Source: Phymatolithon calcareum
Taxonomy: Eukaryota; Rhodophyta; Florideophyceae; Hapalidiales
Direction: 5' to 3'
Assembly (NCBI GenBank): GCA_977006965.1
Contig: OZ345369.1
Coordinates: 1,860,001-1,924,000, forward strand
Length of the DNA: 64,000 nucleotides
Shown: piece after piece, positions 23,148 to 33,670 of the stretch
Numbering within the stretch: position 1 is the first letter of the stretch
Layout: each line of letters begins with the position of its first letter
The notes under the pieces: model-generated
What the model was told of the DNA's origin: nothing
The model's database searches: none
The model's input: only the letters and a program-made list of their open reading frames with translations
Position numbers and translations under genes: made by a program

Positions 23148-25373
23148 CTACTTCCGGAGCGCCGCGGGGAAAGGATGCGGCTACACAGAGAGCTGAAAGA
23201 GTCTGGTGTCCTGTCGAAAGCGTTCGACTGACGCAGTTCCACAACATGATTACCCTAAATTAGCTGCTCCACCACGTGGCTTCCACTAAAGTTCTGTATG
23301 ATAAGATGTATGAAAATTTTTGAAGATTTTGAGCCAATCTCCGATCGATCGTCAGACGTGGAATGATCGTGTCGTCAATCATAACTCACGAGTCAGATTC
23401 TCCTTTCTCGCTCGTCAGTCTTGCCGTATACGGCAAACTCAATTTGCTTGGGTCTTTCTGCACTAGCTCCCTGAGGGCGCCTCATATGGACTTAGTAGGT
23501 ACCCTCGTGCGATTTTCCTATTTGAATAGCAAGTGGATTGACAGGCCGGGCATCGGCACAGAATTGTCAATCGCACGGGTCCAACTCAGAATATTCGAAT
23601 ACTGTCGTTGCGGCGCAGAAGCACATCGTTCAAGCACTAAAGGTCCACACGTGCCCAATCGGACACTAGGCTCCGTGGAGAAAGCAGCAAGTTTCCTAGA
23701 TCGACATGCCTTTTCTGGCAGTGGGACATTGCAATGACCTGTTCAAGTGCCGGAGGAAATGCGTGCACGAAGGGACCGACACTTCAGTGAACTTTGAATG
23801 CGTGTGTGCTGCTTTTCGCTACCTCAACCCGCGTAATTCGTGTACCTCCAGAATTTATTCATCTTCGGGCGACAGAATTCGCAGTTGTCGCGCAAAGAAC
23901 CTCATCAAGTTGGCACATACGACATTGCAGTGGGCCGTGCCAGCTGGCACTGGCTTGTGCGATGGGTGGGGTTTTGGCAAAGAAGTAGAAATATTGATTT
24001 ATATATTGGGGCCAATAAGGGGAATATCGGTATTGCAATACCTATCAGCGCCCAACCGGCTGATCATTGACTCGACGGAAAGGGGTCTACCACAATCACT
24101 GTTGCAATCTGAAAAATTAGACCGCCGACGAGCTTGCGCGACTGAGAATTGGAATGGAGTCCTTTGCATATAAAGCGATACAGCTCACATTAAAAGTCAC
24201 ACGCTCTATTGTCAAACTGCCTTGCAGAAGCAAAGCAATGACAATACCGGCATTCCTGGACGATTTGCACATCTCACAGAGACGTGCCGTGGTGATACTC
24301 CACCACCTCGTAGCGATTTGCTGTTCGATTGCTACATACGTTACCATGGATACTCAAATAATTGAACAGTGAGAACTCGTTCGAGTGTATGTTCAGGCGT
24401 TAATTTTAAGTAACGCCTGAACTTACCCTCGAAAAAATTACTCCTCCAATCAAGAAGAGGCCCCATCGAGAAAAGGAAATGGCGCAGGACTTTCTCCACT
24501 ATGATATCCCCTGCACGATGGGACCTGATACTACAAGATGATTGAAGATTTCTGTATCATAGACAATATTCGGGTAGTTATAACTCGCACAGTACCACTG
24601 CTATAGACACAAGCAATCGAGGGGCATGTCGATGTCAAAGTTGTGTACACTTTTTGCCCTGGCTGTTCGCAGGGCACAATGCCAAGGTCTCGTTAGATCA
24701 TTCAGCGAGTACTATGTCACTTCGGGACATCCAATTTCAAGACATACAGGAGCCGCGGCACGCCACACAGTTCCGTTCACGTAACCGCTCTACTAGTGTC
24801 GTGTTATTGAAGAGAGTTTCCCTTATGGGAGGACTTTAATATAGCCTTTGATAAGTCAAAGGGTATTGCCTACAAAAAATGCAAAATTTGCGATATCGCC
24901 TACCTGTCGATTGAGTCTGTGCTCAGCGATTGTGAGTATTCTCCAGTGGAAGCGACTCAAACATCCTCTGTTAAATTAACCTCATCAGGTATGCATTCAC
25001 CTCAACGCACCTGCAATCTCTAAGCAATAGACAGAGTTGCCATTATTGATAATATCGAAAACTACGAATCCCTGTATTAGGGACTAGGCGATATAGTAGA
25101 ATGAACAAGTACCGAAAAGCTGCTCTCGTACAGTCCTGGAAGTGCACTCAGCGCATTTAGCCCTAAAATAAACAACTAATCAGTTGCTTTAAAACGCCCT
25201 GAAATCTCTATACATTAGTCATTTGCTGATCCTCTACATGTTGCGGTCAAACCACGCGCACGGGCAAGACCAACATTTGTGGCCAAATAGGTCAATAACA
25301 CTGCCAGACCTTACCATAGAGATAAATTGCTCTATGAGTAGAGCATTTTACGATTCAAAGTTTGCACTCAGTT
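23148..25373. other. Spacer between LSM14 and the decarboxylase
   Basis: No gene recognised. The stretch holds a 12-bp-arm hairpin at 24391-24422 (arm GTTCAGGCGTTA, loop ATTTTAAG). Near 24010-24065 is an AT-rich segment with GGTATTGCAATACC that may be a decayed transposon end. The first few hundred bases should include the LSM14 promoter. Confidence 0.5.
24391..24422. repeat. 32-nt hairpin
   Basis: Perfect 12-bp arms (GTTCAGGCGTTA / TAACGCCTGAAC) around an 8-nt loop, in spacer. No oligo-T follows, so it does not look like a pol III terminator. Confidence 0.75.
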
Positions 25374-26588
25374 TTACTTCCCAGTCCCACATCGGCTTTT
25401 CTTCCACCATGCGCTATACTCGTCTAAGAATCTCCTCACAAGCTCACGCGTTACGCTGGGCATAATAACTACATGTGCGAGATCACCTACACAGGCCAAG
25501 TGAAACTGAGTAACAATGGTCTCGCTTGGTTTCGGGAAGCAAACGGTAATGGCAGAAGCATTGCGTGTTGCCGGTATCCCGCGCTGACACAGCTCCTCTG
25601 TTAAATCCGAAGATAGTTTCAGACAACGCCTCACATCCGCTGCATACCCTTGTAAACCGTGTCCACTAAGTCGTACCCAAATTTCTATCACAGCCTGTCC
25701 ATTACGCGAGCACGCCACGGTCGGATCCTCGCTCGAAACAATCTCGGCACTGCGCGCAGTCCCACCGCGGTACCTTCTGTGCGCCACAAAAATACCGCAT
25801 GGCATCGACGTGCCGATCATTTTATGGCCCGACATCGATACACTGTCTATTCCATGTCGAAAGCTCGGGCGGATGTCCAAAGGCGCATCATCGTCGAAAG
25901 GGACTACCATCCCACTGAGTGCGGCGTCAACATGTACATAACGACATGCATCAGGTATGCCCGCCTCGTCGAGCACTTGAAGCGCGCCGGCAATGCTGTC
26001 GTGACCTTCATGCATGGTCGTACCGCATGTGAGCACCATGATAACGCGGCATTCAGGACGCTCCGCCAGGCTGGCAGCAAGGGCTTTGAGATCCATTTCA
26101 CCACGAGTGTTTGCAGTTACAGGTACCATATCCTTGATTCCCAATAGGTGACCGGCCTTGGGTACGGCGTAGTGCGCAGCAGCACTGTAGAAAAGCGATG
26201 CACCGGGATATACCTCGCGTGCGCTGTACAAGGCCTGCATGATGGATTCAGAGCTCCCGGACGTGACGTATCCCCAGTAGTCTGCAAAGTTGGGTACATC
26301 CCACAGCTTCATTCCCCATTGCAGGACCTCATGCTCGAGAGCAAGGACGTTCGGAGCGGCGCATGTGCTTGCGAAGGGATCTCCCACATGGATGAAGGTC
26401 ATGTTGCGGAGCTTTTCAGGGATCCAGTTGCCGAAACTAGCGTTTAGCGGATAGCCAAGAGTATTGGACTGGGCACGGGACTGTGCATCGTAGTAGGCCG
26501 AGAGAACCTTGGCGATTCGACGAGATTTTTCAGGATCATCGGGTTGTGGTTTTTGGAGACCACGTTTTGAAGCCAGTTCAGGAGGCAT
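25374..26588 (-). CDS. PLP-dependent group II decarboxylase (histidine/serine decarboxylase type)
   Basis: A single exon of 404 aa with an ATG start. It belongs to the fold type I, group II decarboxylase family and is closest in layout to bacterial histidine decarboxylases and plant serine decarboxylase. Visible marks are N-x-x-A-L-E-H-E-V (about 80-88), Y-W-G-Y-V-T-S-G-S-S-E-S (phosphate-binding, about 104-115), a ring-stacking His in A-H-Y-A-V (H139), the cofactor Asp in H-V-D-A-A-L-S-G (D221), and the Schiff-base Lys in S-G-H-K-M-I-G (K256). It would convert an amino acid, histidine or serine being the likely candidates, to its amine and CO2. No transit peptide is evident. It stands alone in TE-rich DNA. 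The family is certain; the substrate is not. Confidence 0.9.
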   Translation of the reverse strand: MPPELASKRGLQKPQPDDPEKSRRIAKVLSAYYDAQSRAQSNTLGYPLNASFGNWIPEKLRNMTFIHVGDPFASTCAAPNVLALEHEVLQWGMKLWDVPNFADYWGYVTSGSSESIMQALYSAREVYPGASLFYSAAAHYAVPKAGHLLGIKDMVPVTANTRGEMDLKALAASLAERPECRVIMVLTCGTTMHEGHDSIAGALQVLDEAGIPDACRYVHVDAALSGMVVPFDDDAPLDIRPSFRHGIDSVSMSGHKMIGTSMPCGIFVAHRRYRGGTARSAEIVSSEDPTVACSRNGQAVIEIWVRLSGHGLQGYAADVRRCLKLSSDLTEELCQRGIPATRNASAITVCFPKPSETIVTQFHLACVGDLAHVVIMPSVTRELVRRFLDEYSAWWKKSRCGTGK

Positions 26589-28375
26589 ATTGAGTGATTC
26601 TTGAAGTCTTGAAGATAGCAGCGTTGCCCAAGTCTACATCGCCGTGATCATTATATGCTGAAGTGAAGTGCTCGCCCTCACTGCGTTCTTGAGAAACATC
26701 TGTGCATCCACATAATTATTTCCTCGAAGTGGAGGCTGCCCCAGTGGGTAACGTAGCGTCCTTCCCAGTGTGCAACACATGTGCAAATCTATCGATCGAG
26801 AGCTCAACACAGGGGAGATAGTGCACAGTGCTCCAGACATGAGCAATTGGGTTAGGAGGGCGCCGCCCATGAGATGCCGCACACGAATGGTGCACAAGAT
26901 GGACATGGAGTGCGTGGGATGCATGGATGAGGTATGTGTGCTTCTACGATTTGTCTTTAGTGCCTGCATATGTGGTTCCCGGGCGGCGCTCATGCCATAC
27001 TATTTGTGTTGATTGTTTGGCACGTGCTCGTCATCGTGGGGATAGAGGACCTACACATGTCTACACGACGGTGATCTTTATGTGCTGCAGTGTAGTGTTG
27101 TTTCTTGTCACCTTTTTGCTAAACGTTTGTCGAATGAGTCTGACAGATGATTTCTGCTGCTCTTAGTGGTGGAAGCTACCACACGTGGAACCGGAACATC
27201 ACTGCACGGATCTACGAACGAAAGATTCTTGCAAGCATAATCGTCCATGGTATGCGTGGCATAGAAAAGCGGCGTGCGGGCACCGGACATGCGCTAGGGC
27301 ACGCGAATAAGTTACGGGGTGCGTGGGCTATGTAGACGAGGTTTATGTGGCTTCGGGCTTAGATTTGGCATCCGTGAGGGGTGAACTTCAGGGCGAGGGT
27401 ACCGTTGCCGATGGTTCAAACATAGAATCTGAACACAGTTTGTGGATTTGCGAACATTAAAATCTTTGTGAATTGCACATACTGGGTATTGAGTGGAACG
27501 GAGATGATGGATATGTCACCACACCCTGGGGAGCTTTCTGACTTCAACTCACATATATTTACTTGAGATTATCATTCCCAAACCTGGTAACATCCATCTG
27601 AATTCCGCAACGTGTTAGCCCTTATTCTGCGTGCGCCTGAAAAATACAATCAACAGTTAGCAGTGGACAAATTAGCTGCATTACTGTAAATCTGGGCACC
27701 CATTAAAACGTACCTTCCACTATGATCAAGGACAGGCTTGGTCGAGGCCAGCACACTGACGACGTCATCCGTAGTTTTTCCGAAACTGAGGTTTGTAATA
27801 TACAATTTTTCTATATTCAGCTCAGTTCGATTACGTCTTATCGGAGTGGAAGAAGTAAGGATTTCTCTTGGGTGTCCCTGTTTGAATACATGGAAATATC
27901 GACGCTCAACAGCTATTGCGAGGCCAGTAGTTTTGAAAACGGTGGCTCGGGAATAGTTCCACAGCGATTCTTCGAGGCAACTGTCGAAATTCCTGATCAG
28001 CCTATTACTGGTAATTTCCCATTTTCAATCTTGAACGGAGATTATCCTGCCATGAAACCAGTTGAGTTCGATTCATTGGGGTGGCTGGCTCGAACAAGGA
28101 TGATCCTGAGTACATGCATACGTAGACCACGGAGCGCTTTCGCAAATTAAGAATTAATGTTCAGATACAGACTACTTTTTTGAAGTTGTTGAGACCCTGT
28201 TGCAGGAGTGCTGAAATGGAGTGAGGTGCATGAGTGTTGCATGCAAAGGAGTGCTCATGTCCCAAGACGGGAGAGGGATACACGAGCGTCAAAATTCTGT
28301 AGTTTCTGTGATCGCAGCATGTTGATATTGCAAGCAGGGTGCACTTTTCGCAACTGATATTGCCCTCTTTCTTTC
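26589..28375. other. Spacer, no gene recognised
   Basis: Short ORFs only. The longest (27722-28150, plus strand) has no motif, so I do not annotate it as a gene. The decarboxylase promoter should lie in the first few hundred bases. Confidence 0.45.
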
Positions 28376-28540
28376 TCTATTGCAGGATAGCTGAGTAACA
28401 CAAAGCGTACGTTACTCAGCATCTAGGGGGCCTCTAAGATGCTCCTGGTCTGGATCCATCCTGGGTAATCGCGTAACTGCTTTCCGTGAGTACTGCAGCA
28501 CACCACTGCACGGCGACATCCGTGTGCCCTGTCGCTGGTC
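28376..28540 (-). mobile_element. SINE fragment, 3' part (same family as the copy at 16918)
   Basis: Read on the minus strand it carries GGGCACACGGATGTCGCCGTG, then AGTGGTGTGCTGCAGTAC, AGGATGGATCCAG, TTAGAGGCCCCCTAGATG, CAATAGAGAAAGAAAG. These match the reference SINE body and tail in order. The tRNA-like head is missing (5' truncated). Confidence 0.85.
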
Positions 28541-28919
28541 TTCAAGATGGTAAGCCGTGGACCGCTAATTACGACGTTCGTGGGTTTGACGAACTTGACT
28601 GAACCGTGTATCGATACGATTCACTTGTAGTACACGGAGTGGAACGGGAACGCGCTCCGGTCGTGGACGGGGACAGAACATCGGCCGGTAACTTGCAAGT
28701 GCCAAACGCAATGCTTGTCGGAGCACTATTGCGTTTCGCGGAGATGCCAATCGATCGTCGGATCGCTAGTTGGTGTCTCCCCGTACTCGCGACGTAGGGG
28801 TCTTGCCTCCCGCTCGTGGCGAACGTTGGTTCTTCACCGAGATGGTGGGATCAATGAAAAGGACTTTATCTTGATGATGGAAATAGGGGGATATATGTTG
28901 ATTTATTTTAAAAGCTCCC

Positions 28920-29730
28920 AAAGCCTCAAATTGAGTAACAGGGCAGCTTCTCGCTGTTTTCGATATTCATCTCTCTACTCTCCTTCTAATATCTCCTTAA
29001 TTCGAATTTCTCTCCCTGTGAGGGCCCGAGTAAGTCTTTTGCATTCATATTCCGTTTCGTGGTCCATCTTCATAGACCGTAGTATACGTTGCAACACGAT
29101 AAGCTCCACCACAGCACCAGTCCAAAAGTATTTCGCCAGAATGGATTTTCTCCACAAAGGAACTCTGTTGAAAATGACTCTCAGGCATCTCAACCTCGCA
29201 GTTCTGTCCCTTATTTATAGCACTCCTGGTAGGTCGTTCGGTTCGTCGATCGGGATTTTAACTGTCCGACCCTCTTCTTCCAACGACCAGACTTTGACTG
29301 TTGCTTGTATGCGTCGCTTTTTTGACACCATACCTTCTTCCGCTTGTTTCAGAGCTTCCTTAAGGTGTTCCTCTTCCCCGAGATACCCAATGTCCTTTGA
29401 TACGTCTTCCAGATCTTCTTCTTCTCCCTGGTATTCTTCTAAAAGCTCCAGGAACTTCCTCCGTCTTACCAAGCTTAAGGCGAACCTTTCACCCTGGTGC
29501 ATTCTCCTCATCTGTGGGCTGGCGAGACGGCAGAGCACTCGCATTCTCTCCCGTCGATACTCGGCATATTTTCCGAAAACGTATCTGTAGAACAGACCTT
29601 CTGCTGCTTCAATTGCCGATAGTAGTCGTTTCGTGATCGGTGTCAGGTGAATGGCATACTCCCATTTGGGGAGAATCAACGACTTGAAAATCCTGATGCA
29701 CGTGGTTGGTTGGAGTCCGATGATGGAAAT
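28920..29730 (-). pseudogene. LINE family B reverse-transcriptase C-terminal fragment
   Basis: A minus-strand frame (29215-29679 and flanks) contains C-I-R-I-F-K-S-L-I-L-P-K-W-E-Y-A-I-H-L-T-P, then I-E-A-A-E-G-L-F-Y-R-Y-V-F-G, the pattern just after the palm/thumb of LINE reverse transcriptases. A charged, coiled-coil-like tail follows. A homologous broken stretch lies at 49602-50010 (I-R-I-L-E-S-V-I-P ... I-E-S-A-E-G-Q-F-Y-K-Y-V-F). Stops and frameshifts break both. The RT assignment rests on pattern, not on catalytic residues, which are absent here. Confidence 0.6.
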
Positions 29731-29842
29731 GGTTTAAACTTCATGATCCCCTCTTTCTCCCTCGCATCGGCATCGTCGACTATACTAAAGTGTGCCTCGA
29801 GATAAGCTATCATACGATAATCCCGCGCAGTAAGTGTAAGCT

Positions 29843-30066
29843 GCCTGTATTGATTCGCAGAAGGCAAAGCAAAAAGCAGTCGAGTCCAAGCACCAACAAC
29901 CCCGTAGAGGACTGAGATAGGATTACCTTGAATCCTGAGTTTTCCCGTCCGCTATTCTGGTGGGCGTTTCGTGAGCTGCACAAAGGTAGGTAGCATCAGA
30001 GGAAGCCTTGCCCATATCTTCGGAAGTCTGTGGGGCTATTTAAAAATAAACTTGAAGTATAAAAAA
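29843..30066 (+). mobile_element. Short retroposon (family C) with 14-bp TSD
   Basis: A 224-bp segment flanked by AGTAAGTGTAAGCT at 29829-29842 and 30067-30080. Its 3' part reads AGAGGAAGCCTTGCCCATAT ... CTGTGGGGC, followed by an A-rich tail. The same 3' block occurs at about 49079-49120 and 63966-64000. It is probably the 3' end of a LINE, or a SINE using one. No coding capacity. Confidence 0.85.
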
Positions 30067-30189
30067 AGTAAGTGTAAGCTAGGTCTCTTCTGCCCATGGA
30101 TGCCTGGTGCTTTGCTATCCAGGCTAACAACCTTGTTGCCCACGTGTGTATCGAAGCCAGACAACAAACATACTATTCTTGCGACTTGC

Positions 30190-30285
30190 CCTTCGCGGAA
30201 CGTAATTCAGTTCTTGCTACAGATAAGACTCGAACCGGCGACCTCACCATTCATTCGTGGCACTCACCAAAGGTAAACAGTTCGA
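30190..30285 (-). mobile_element. SINE fragment with pol III B box
   Basis: On the minus strand, GAGGTCGCCGGTTCGAGTC is followed by CAAGAACTGAATTACGTTCC and then GCGAAGGGCA. These correspond to the B-box half of the reference SINE at 16918. The A-box side is only partly kept (CCTTTGGT near 30285), and the downstream body is lost. Confidence 0.85.
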
Positions 30286-31865
30286 AAATTTCGCGCCTCT
30301 TCTCGTTCTGCAGACCTCATGAGAAGTGTCTTCATTGATTCGCAACCTATAGATCGTCTAGAACATAGTGTATGTCATAAGCGATGCAACTGACCTCAAT
30401 CGTGTCGTGTATGCAGCTCAAGCATGTTTGTGCACAGCGGTACGATTGAAGTTGGCAACAAATTCTGATAAACCGTAATATTGGAAAAGAATAAACAGGA
30501 GCAAGTCACGGAATAGCATATCCAAGTATGCAGGATATCGGTTTACCGAAACTGTTGCCATTGTCTACGTGTACGTCGAAAACAAGATGGCTGTTTTGTT
30601 GCAAGTAATTTCGTGCAAATAAGAGTAATGGGTACCGCACCGACAATTTACAAGCCTCAATCAAATCTGCATTATGTGGAGAACGCTCGTCTTGGTGGGA
30701 TACAACTTTGGGTAGTTGCCGGATGGTAGCGCAGTACTGTCGCGTATACAACGCGAGCGCTTGATAGCAACAGAAACAGGAGCAGCAGCTCCACAGCGGA
30801 CACCAGCCGCTACTTTACTTCACTTCAACCTCGTTCGCCAAACCGAGCAGACAGCTCGATTAAACACAGCAACACCAACCGACCAACACAGATCGATAAC
30901 ACAGCTGTAGAACCAACACCTCCCGGTCCTTCCTTATTCTAGCCCGTCCATGGTCCGAGCTTAAATACTCCACACCCACGACACGCGGGGAACTGCCCCG
31001 GCATCCTTCAGGGGTATGGCAGCGGTCGCGTGAGCGCACAGCGACCGCACCAGAGCGACAAACATGTGCTCAAAACATCCCGTGCGCAACGGAAACACCA
31101 ACCGGAAATTCCCTTCCGATACCCAATTCAGGGCCACTGGCGGGCGCGGTCGACACGCGCACCGCCCAGTAATTACTCTTGTACACGACCGTGAAACTCA
31201 CGTCGCCATCGCGCCACTGCCGTGAGCGCTAGCACCGCCTCTTGCAAGATTCTCCATCTCTGCGCCCAATGCTCCTCAAACCACCGCCTTGCGCATCCCA
31301 AGCCGTCATTCCCGCATACCCGCGGCCGTCCACACGCCACCTCGCGTATGCCATTTGCACGGACGCCACGAGTAAATTGTCGCGACAGCAAGCGCGGGGA
31401 ATCGCGGTTCGCAACCAAAGTCCCTACGAGAGCAATTCCAACAGTTCCACGATTAGATTGACCGTTACCCGCTCGACTGACACGTATGACACCCGCGACG
31501 GCCTTGCTTACAGGTACCAGGTTTCTTATCCGCAACAGTACAATACTCTACAATCACTGAATGGCTGTGGTTGTTTAAATCCCCAGCGGAATAGTCACCA
31601 TGACTTGGAGACCAGTCCATGGGACGTTCCGCTCGTGGTCTTATGTCATTATTGGGTACGCTAGCCTGGTCCGATTCAGAAGCCTTTGTCCACGTTCCAG
31701 ATAGGTAACTTGGGTGAGGGGCAATATTCTTACAGCTGTGCTGACTGTAAGATTCTCGAACAAACACGTCATGGCGCGTACACAACTTGCAAGGATCGGC
31801 ACTGAGTACTTGGAATCCAATGCCGCGATACGTTTACTATGTTTTCCGTGCTCCTTTTGAGGGTA
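30286..31865. other. Spacer with GC-rich block
   Basis: No gene recognised. The part at 30950-31480 is GC-rich, with an inverted repeat GCGGTCGC...GCGACCGC at about 31022-31047. Overlapping ORFs there on both strands (for example 31173-31535, minus) lack recognisable motifs. Confidence 0.4.
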
Positions 31866-32801
31866 TCAACTGCTAAGCATAGTTTCACAATCGTGAGCTG
31901 TCTTGAACCCAAACGTGCAACTTTCACGGACCAACTCAAGCGACACAGCACCCCATGCTTCTTTTGTAAACTGCGTATTGTTTACCGGCTTGCCGTATAA
32001 AATCCGTGGTACAAGTTGCAGGACATGCTCCGACTGAATGCCCTCTTTCTTGAAAGCACATTTCGCCTGCCTTGCGAGGGCCTTTTCCGTCAAATCCACG
32101 TCCAAGAAGTGTGCCAATTCCACCCAAACTCCTTTTTCTCCGCCCGACGCCTCATCCTCGGCAAGGTCGTCAAGCCGAACGAGCTTTGTGGGGAACCGTG
32201 AAACCCATTCCACAAAGCGCTGGTAAGACTTGATGTGAAAACTAGCGAAGGCGAGATTAATTCGAATCTTGGGCAATAAATCATTTGCTGCATTGGCCAA
32301 CACGGCCTCAATGTATATCGCCTCCAACGGCGAGCGTGCAATGGCCACGACGCGGTCAAAGTCTTGCGGGTCCGCCAGATGAAGGTTCTCAGCTTCGAGG
32401 AACGTGGCTATCGCACTCTCGTGTGGAGGGCACTTGTCATGCAGACAGTAAGCCGTCAGGCCGCCGGAGGTTGTGACATACCCTGAGAGACGCTCCAGAA
32501 GGACGCGGAGATGAATGGTGTGCGCGACTCCAGGGCCAAGCACTACGGCGCGGGCTCTCTTGCGAGGGGATTTGTAGGGAACGGCGTCAATTGAGGAGCA
32601 AGATCGACGATGCGATGAAAACAGATGAAGGAAGGATACGATTGTTGTCGCTAGAAAAATGGCGAATACGATGCTGGGTACGGTTTTTTGCTTTTGCCAA
32701 AGAGTTTGCAATTGTCGGAAGTGATCACTTGAACGGGTTGAGCGATGGCGAGTGTCGGACAGGATCAAGGTGGTTTTAAGATGCCTGTGGCGAGGCGGCA
32801 T
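31866..32801 (-). CDS. Type II membrane protein, diverged sulfotransferase-like
   Basis: A single exon of 311 aa. A short basic N-terminus precedes one membrane helix (about 42-62, V-P-S-I-V-F-A-I-F-L-A-T-T-I-V-S-F), followed by a lumenal domain: the Golgi glycosyl/sulfotransferase layout. V-V-L-G-P-G-V-A-H-T-I-H-L-R-V-L-L-E (about 85-102) lies where a PAPS 5'-phosphosulfate loop would be. F-D-R-V-V-A-I-A-R-S-P-L-E-A-I-Y (about 148-163) resembles the 3'-phosphate-binding R-x-P-x-x-A motif. Later F-V-E-W-V-S-R-F-P-T-K-L-V-R-L-D-D-L and a C-terminal Lys-rich stretch resemble WSCD-type sulfotransferases. The loop lacks the usual K/R-S/T-G-T, so it may be diverged or inactive. A role in cell-wall galactan sulfation is inference. 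Confidence 0.55.
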   Translation of the reverse strand: MPPRHRHLKTTLILSDTRHRSTRSSDHFRQLQTLWQKQKTVPSIVFAIFLATTIVSFLHLFSSHRRSCSSIDAVPYKSPRKRARAVVLGPGVAHTIHLRVLLERLSGYVTTSGGLTAYCLHDKCPPHESAIATFLEAENLHLADPQDFDRVVAIARSPLEAIYIEAVLANAANDLLPKIRINLAFASFHIKSYQRFVEWVSRFPTKLVRLDDLAEDEASGGEKGVWVELAHFLDVDLTEKALARQAKCAFKKEGIQSEHVLQLVPRILYGKPVNNTQFTKEAWGAVSLELVRESCTFGFKTAHDCETMLSS

Positions 32802-33310
32802 TTGGAAAAACGGGAGTCACGGGGAGTCCAGTGATTTGGGGTATTGATGTACTACTGTGTTCGAACGACTATTGTGCAGAATGTTGCGGCGCTCTGATTG
32901 ACATGCATAAGCATCTAGACCCATGCTGCGAACATGGAAAGTGTAACAAATTCAAATCGTTTTGACTCGACATGAGGTAATATTTTCAATCTGCATTGGT
33001 CTTTTTTTCATGATGCAGAAACTTTGTCCTAACGCACCTCTTCATAGGGAGAGGAAGATGTTGAATACGTTAAGTGGTTTGAACCCAAGGAAGTATCGAA
33101 GATGCAACGGCAACTACTGCATCTTAACCAGTAATGCAAGTACCAATTCCTTCTTGTTACGAGCTGCATGCAAAAAGGAGATTCGTCCTACTGGAACACA
33201 GTACGTTAGAAAGCTTTCTGGAAAATGAAGGGCAGAAGTAGGAGAACGAATTCACAGATCATCAACACGTACCCTCTCGTGTAGCATTCGGCCAGTTGTC
33301 ATTCGCTCCG

Positions 33311-33336
33311 CATGCCGCCATAATTATGGCGGCATG
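33311..33336. repeat. 26-bp perfect palindrome
   Basis: Arms CATGCCGCCATAA and TTATGGCGGCATG with no spacer, 335 bp upstream of the rhodanese ATG. Confidence 0.85.
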
Positions 33337-33387
33337 GCGCATATGCTCCGTTCTTCAGCGCGCAGTTCGACTACGCGGAACTGAGCC

Positions 33388-33411
33388 GAGAACGTCACTA
33401 GTGACGTTCTC
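33388..33411. promoter_or_regulatory. 24-bp perfect palindrome with GACGT half-sites
   Basis: GAGAACGTCACTAGTGACGT with its final TCTC is perfectly symmetric. The core holds ACGTCA/TGACGT, the half-site of bZIP (CRE/ATF-like) factors, in inverted orientation. It lies 260 bp upstream of the rhodanese ATG. Regulatory use is inference. Confidence 0.4.
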
Positions 33412-33670
33412 AGCTACCGCTGATCAAAGCGTATTGAATTTTTGCCGACAGCCGAGGCTCATTTTCTTCACCAAACACGCTGATTGGTCGCCCGCATCAT
33501 GCGTTGCTGAATGCTTGCGAACCCCTTTCACTCGTGACTTCGACCATTGCATGAAGTGAGCCTGCAAACCGGTGTGACACTACCCAGATGTATCGTGGTG
33601 AATATTTATCGAAATTTGCATTCCACAATTACACTCAGCAGCCCCATTGAAATCGAAACGTTGTCGCGTC

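Larger units (their letters stand above)
32802..33670. other. Divergent promoter region with palindromes
   Basis: 869 bp between two divergently transcribed genes. It holds two perfect palindromes: 33311-33336 (26 bp, arm CATGCCGCCATAA) and 33388-33411 (24 bp, arm GAGAACGTCACT, containing two GACGT-type half-sites). Both could bind dimeric factors, but neither matches a site I can name. Confidence 0.6.

Noticed and set aside
27722-28150. Plus-strand ORF of 142 aa
   Set aside because: No recognisable domain and no support from neighbours. It lies in spacer close to a SINE fragment.
30723-30731. TGGTAGCGC, matching an initiator-Met tRNA primer-binding site, as a sign of an LTR retrotransposon
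   Set aside because: No paired LTRs, polypurine tract or gag/pol frame could be found around it. Nine bases alone are weak evidence.
31173-31535. Minus-strand ORF of 120 aa in a GC-rich block
   Set aside because: The ORFs on the opposite strand are equally long and the product has no motif. High GC lowers stop frequency, so chance explains it.
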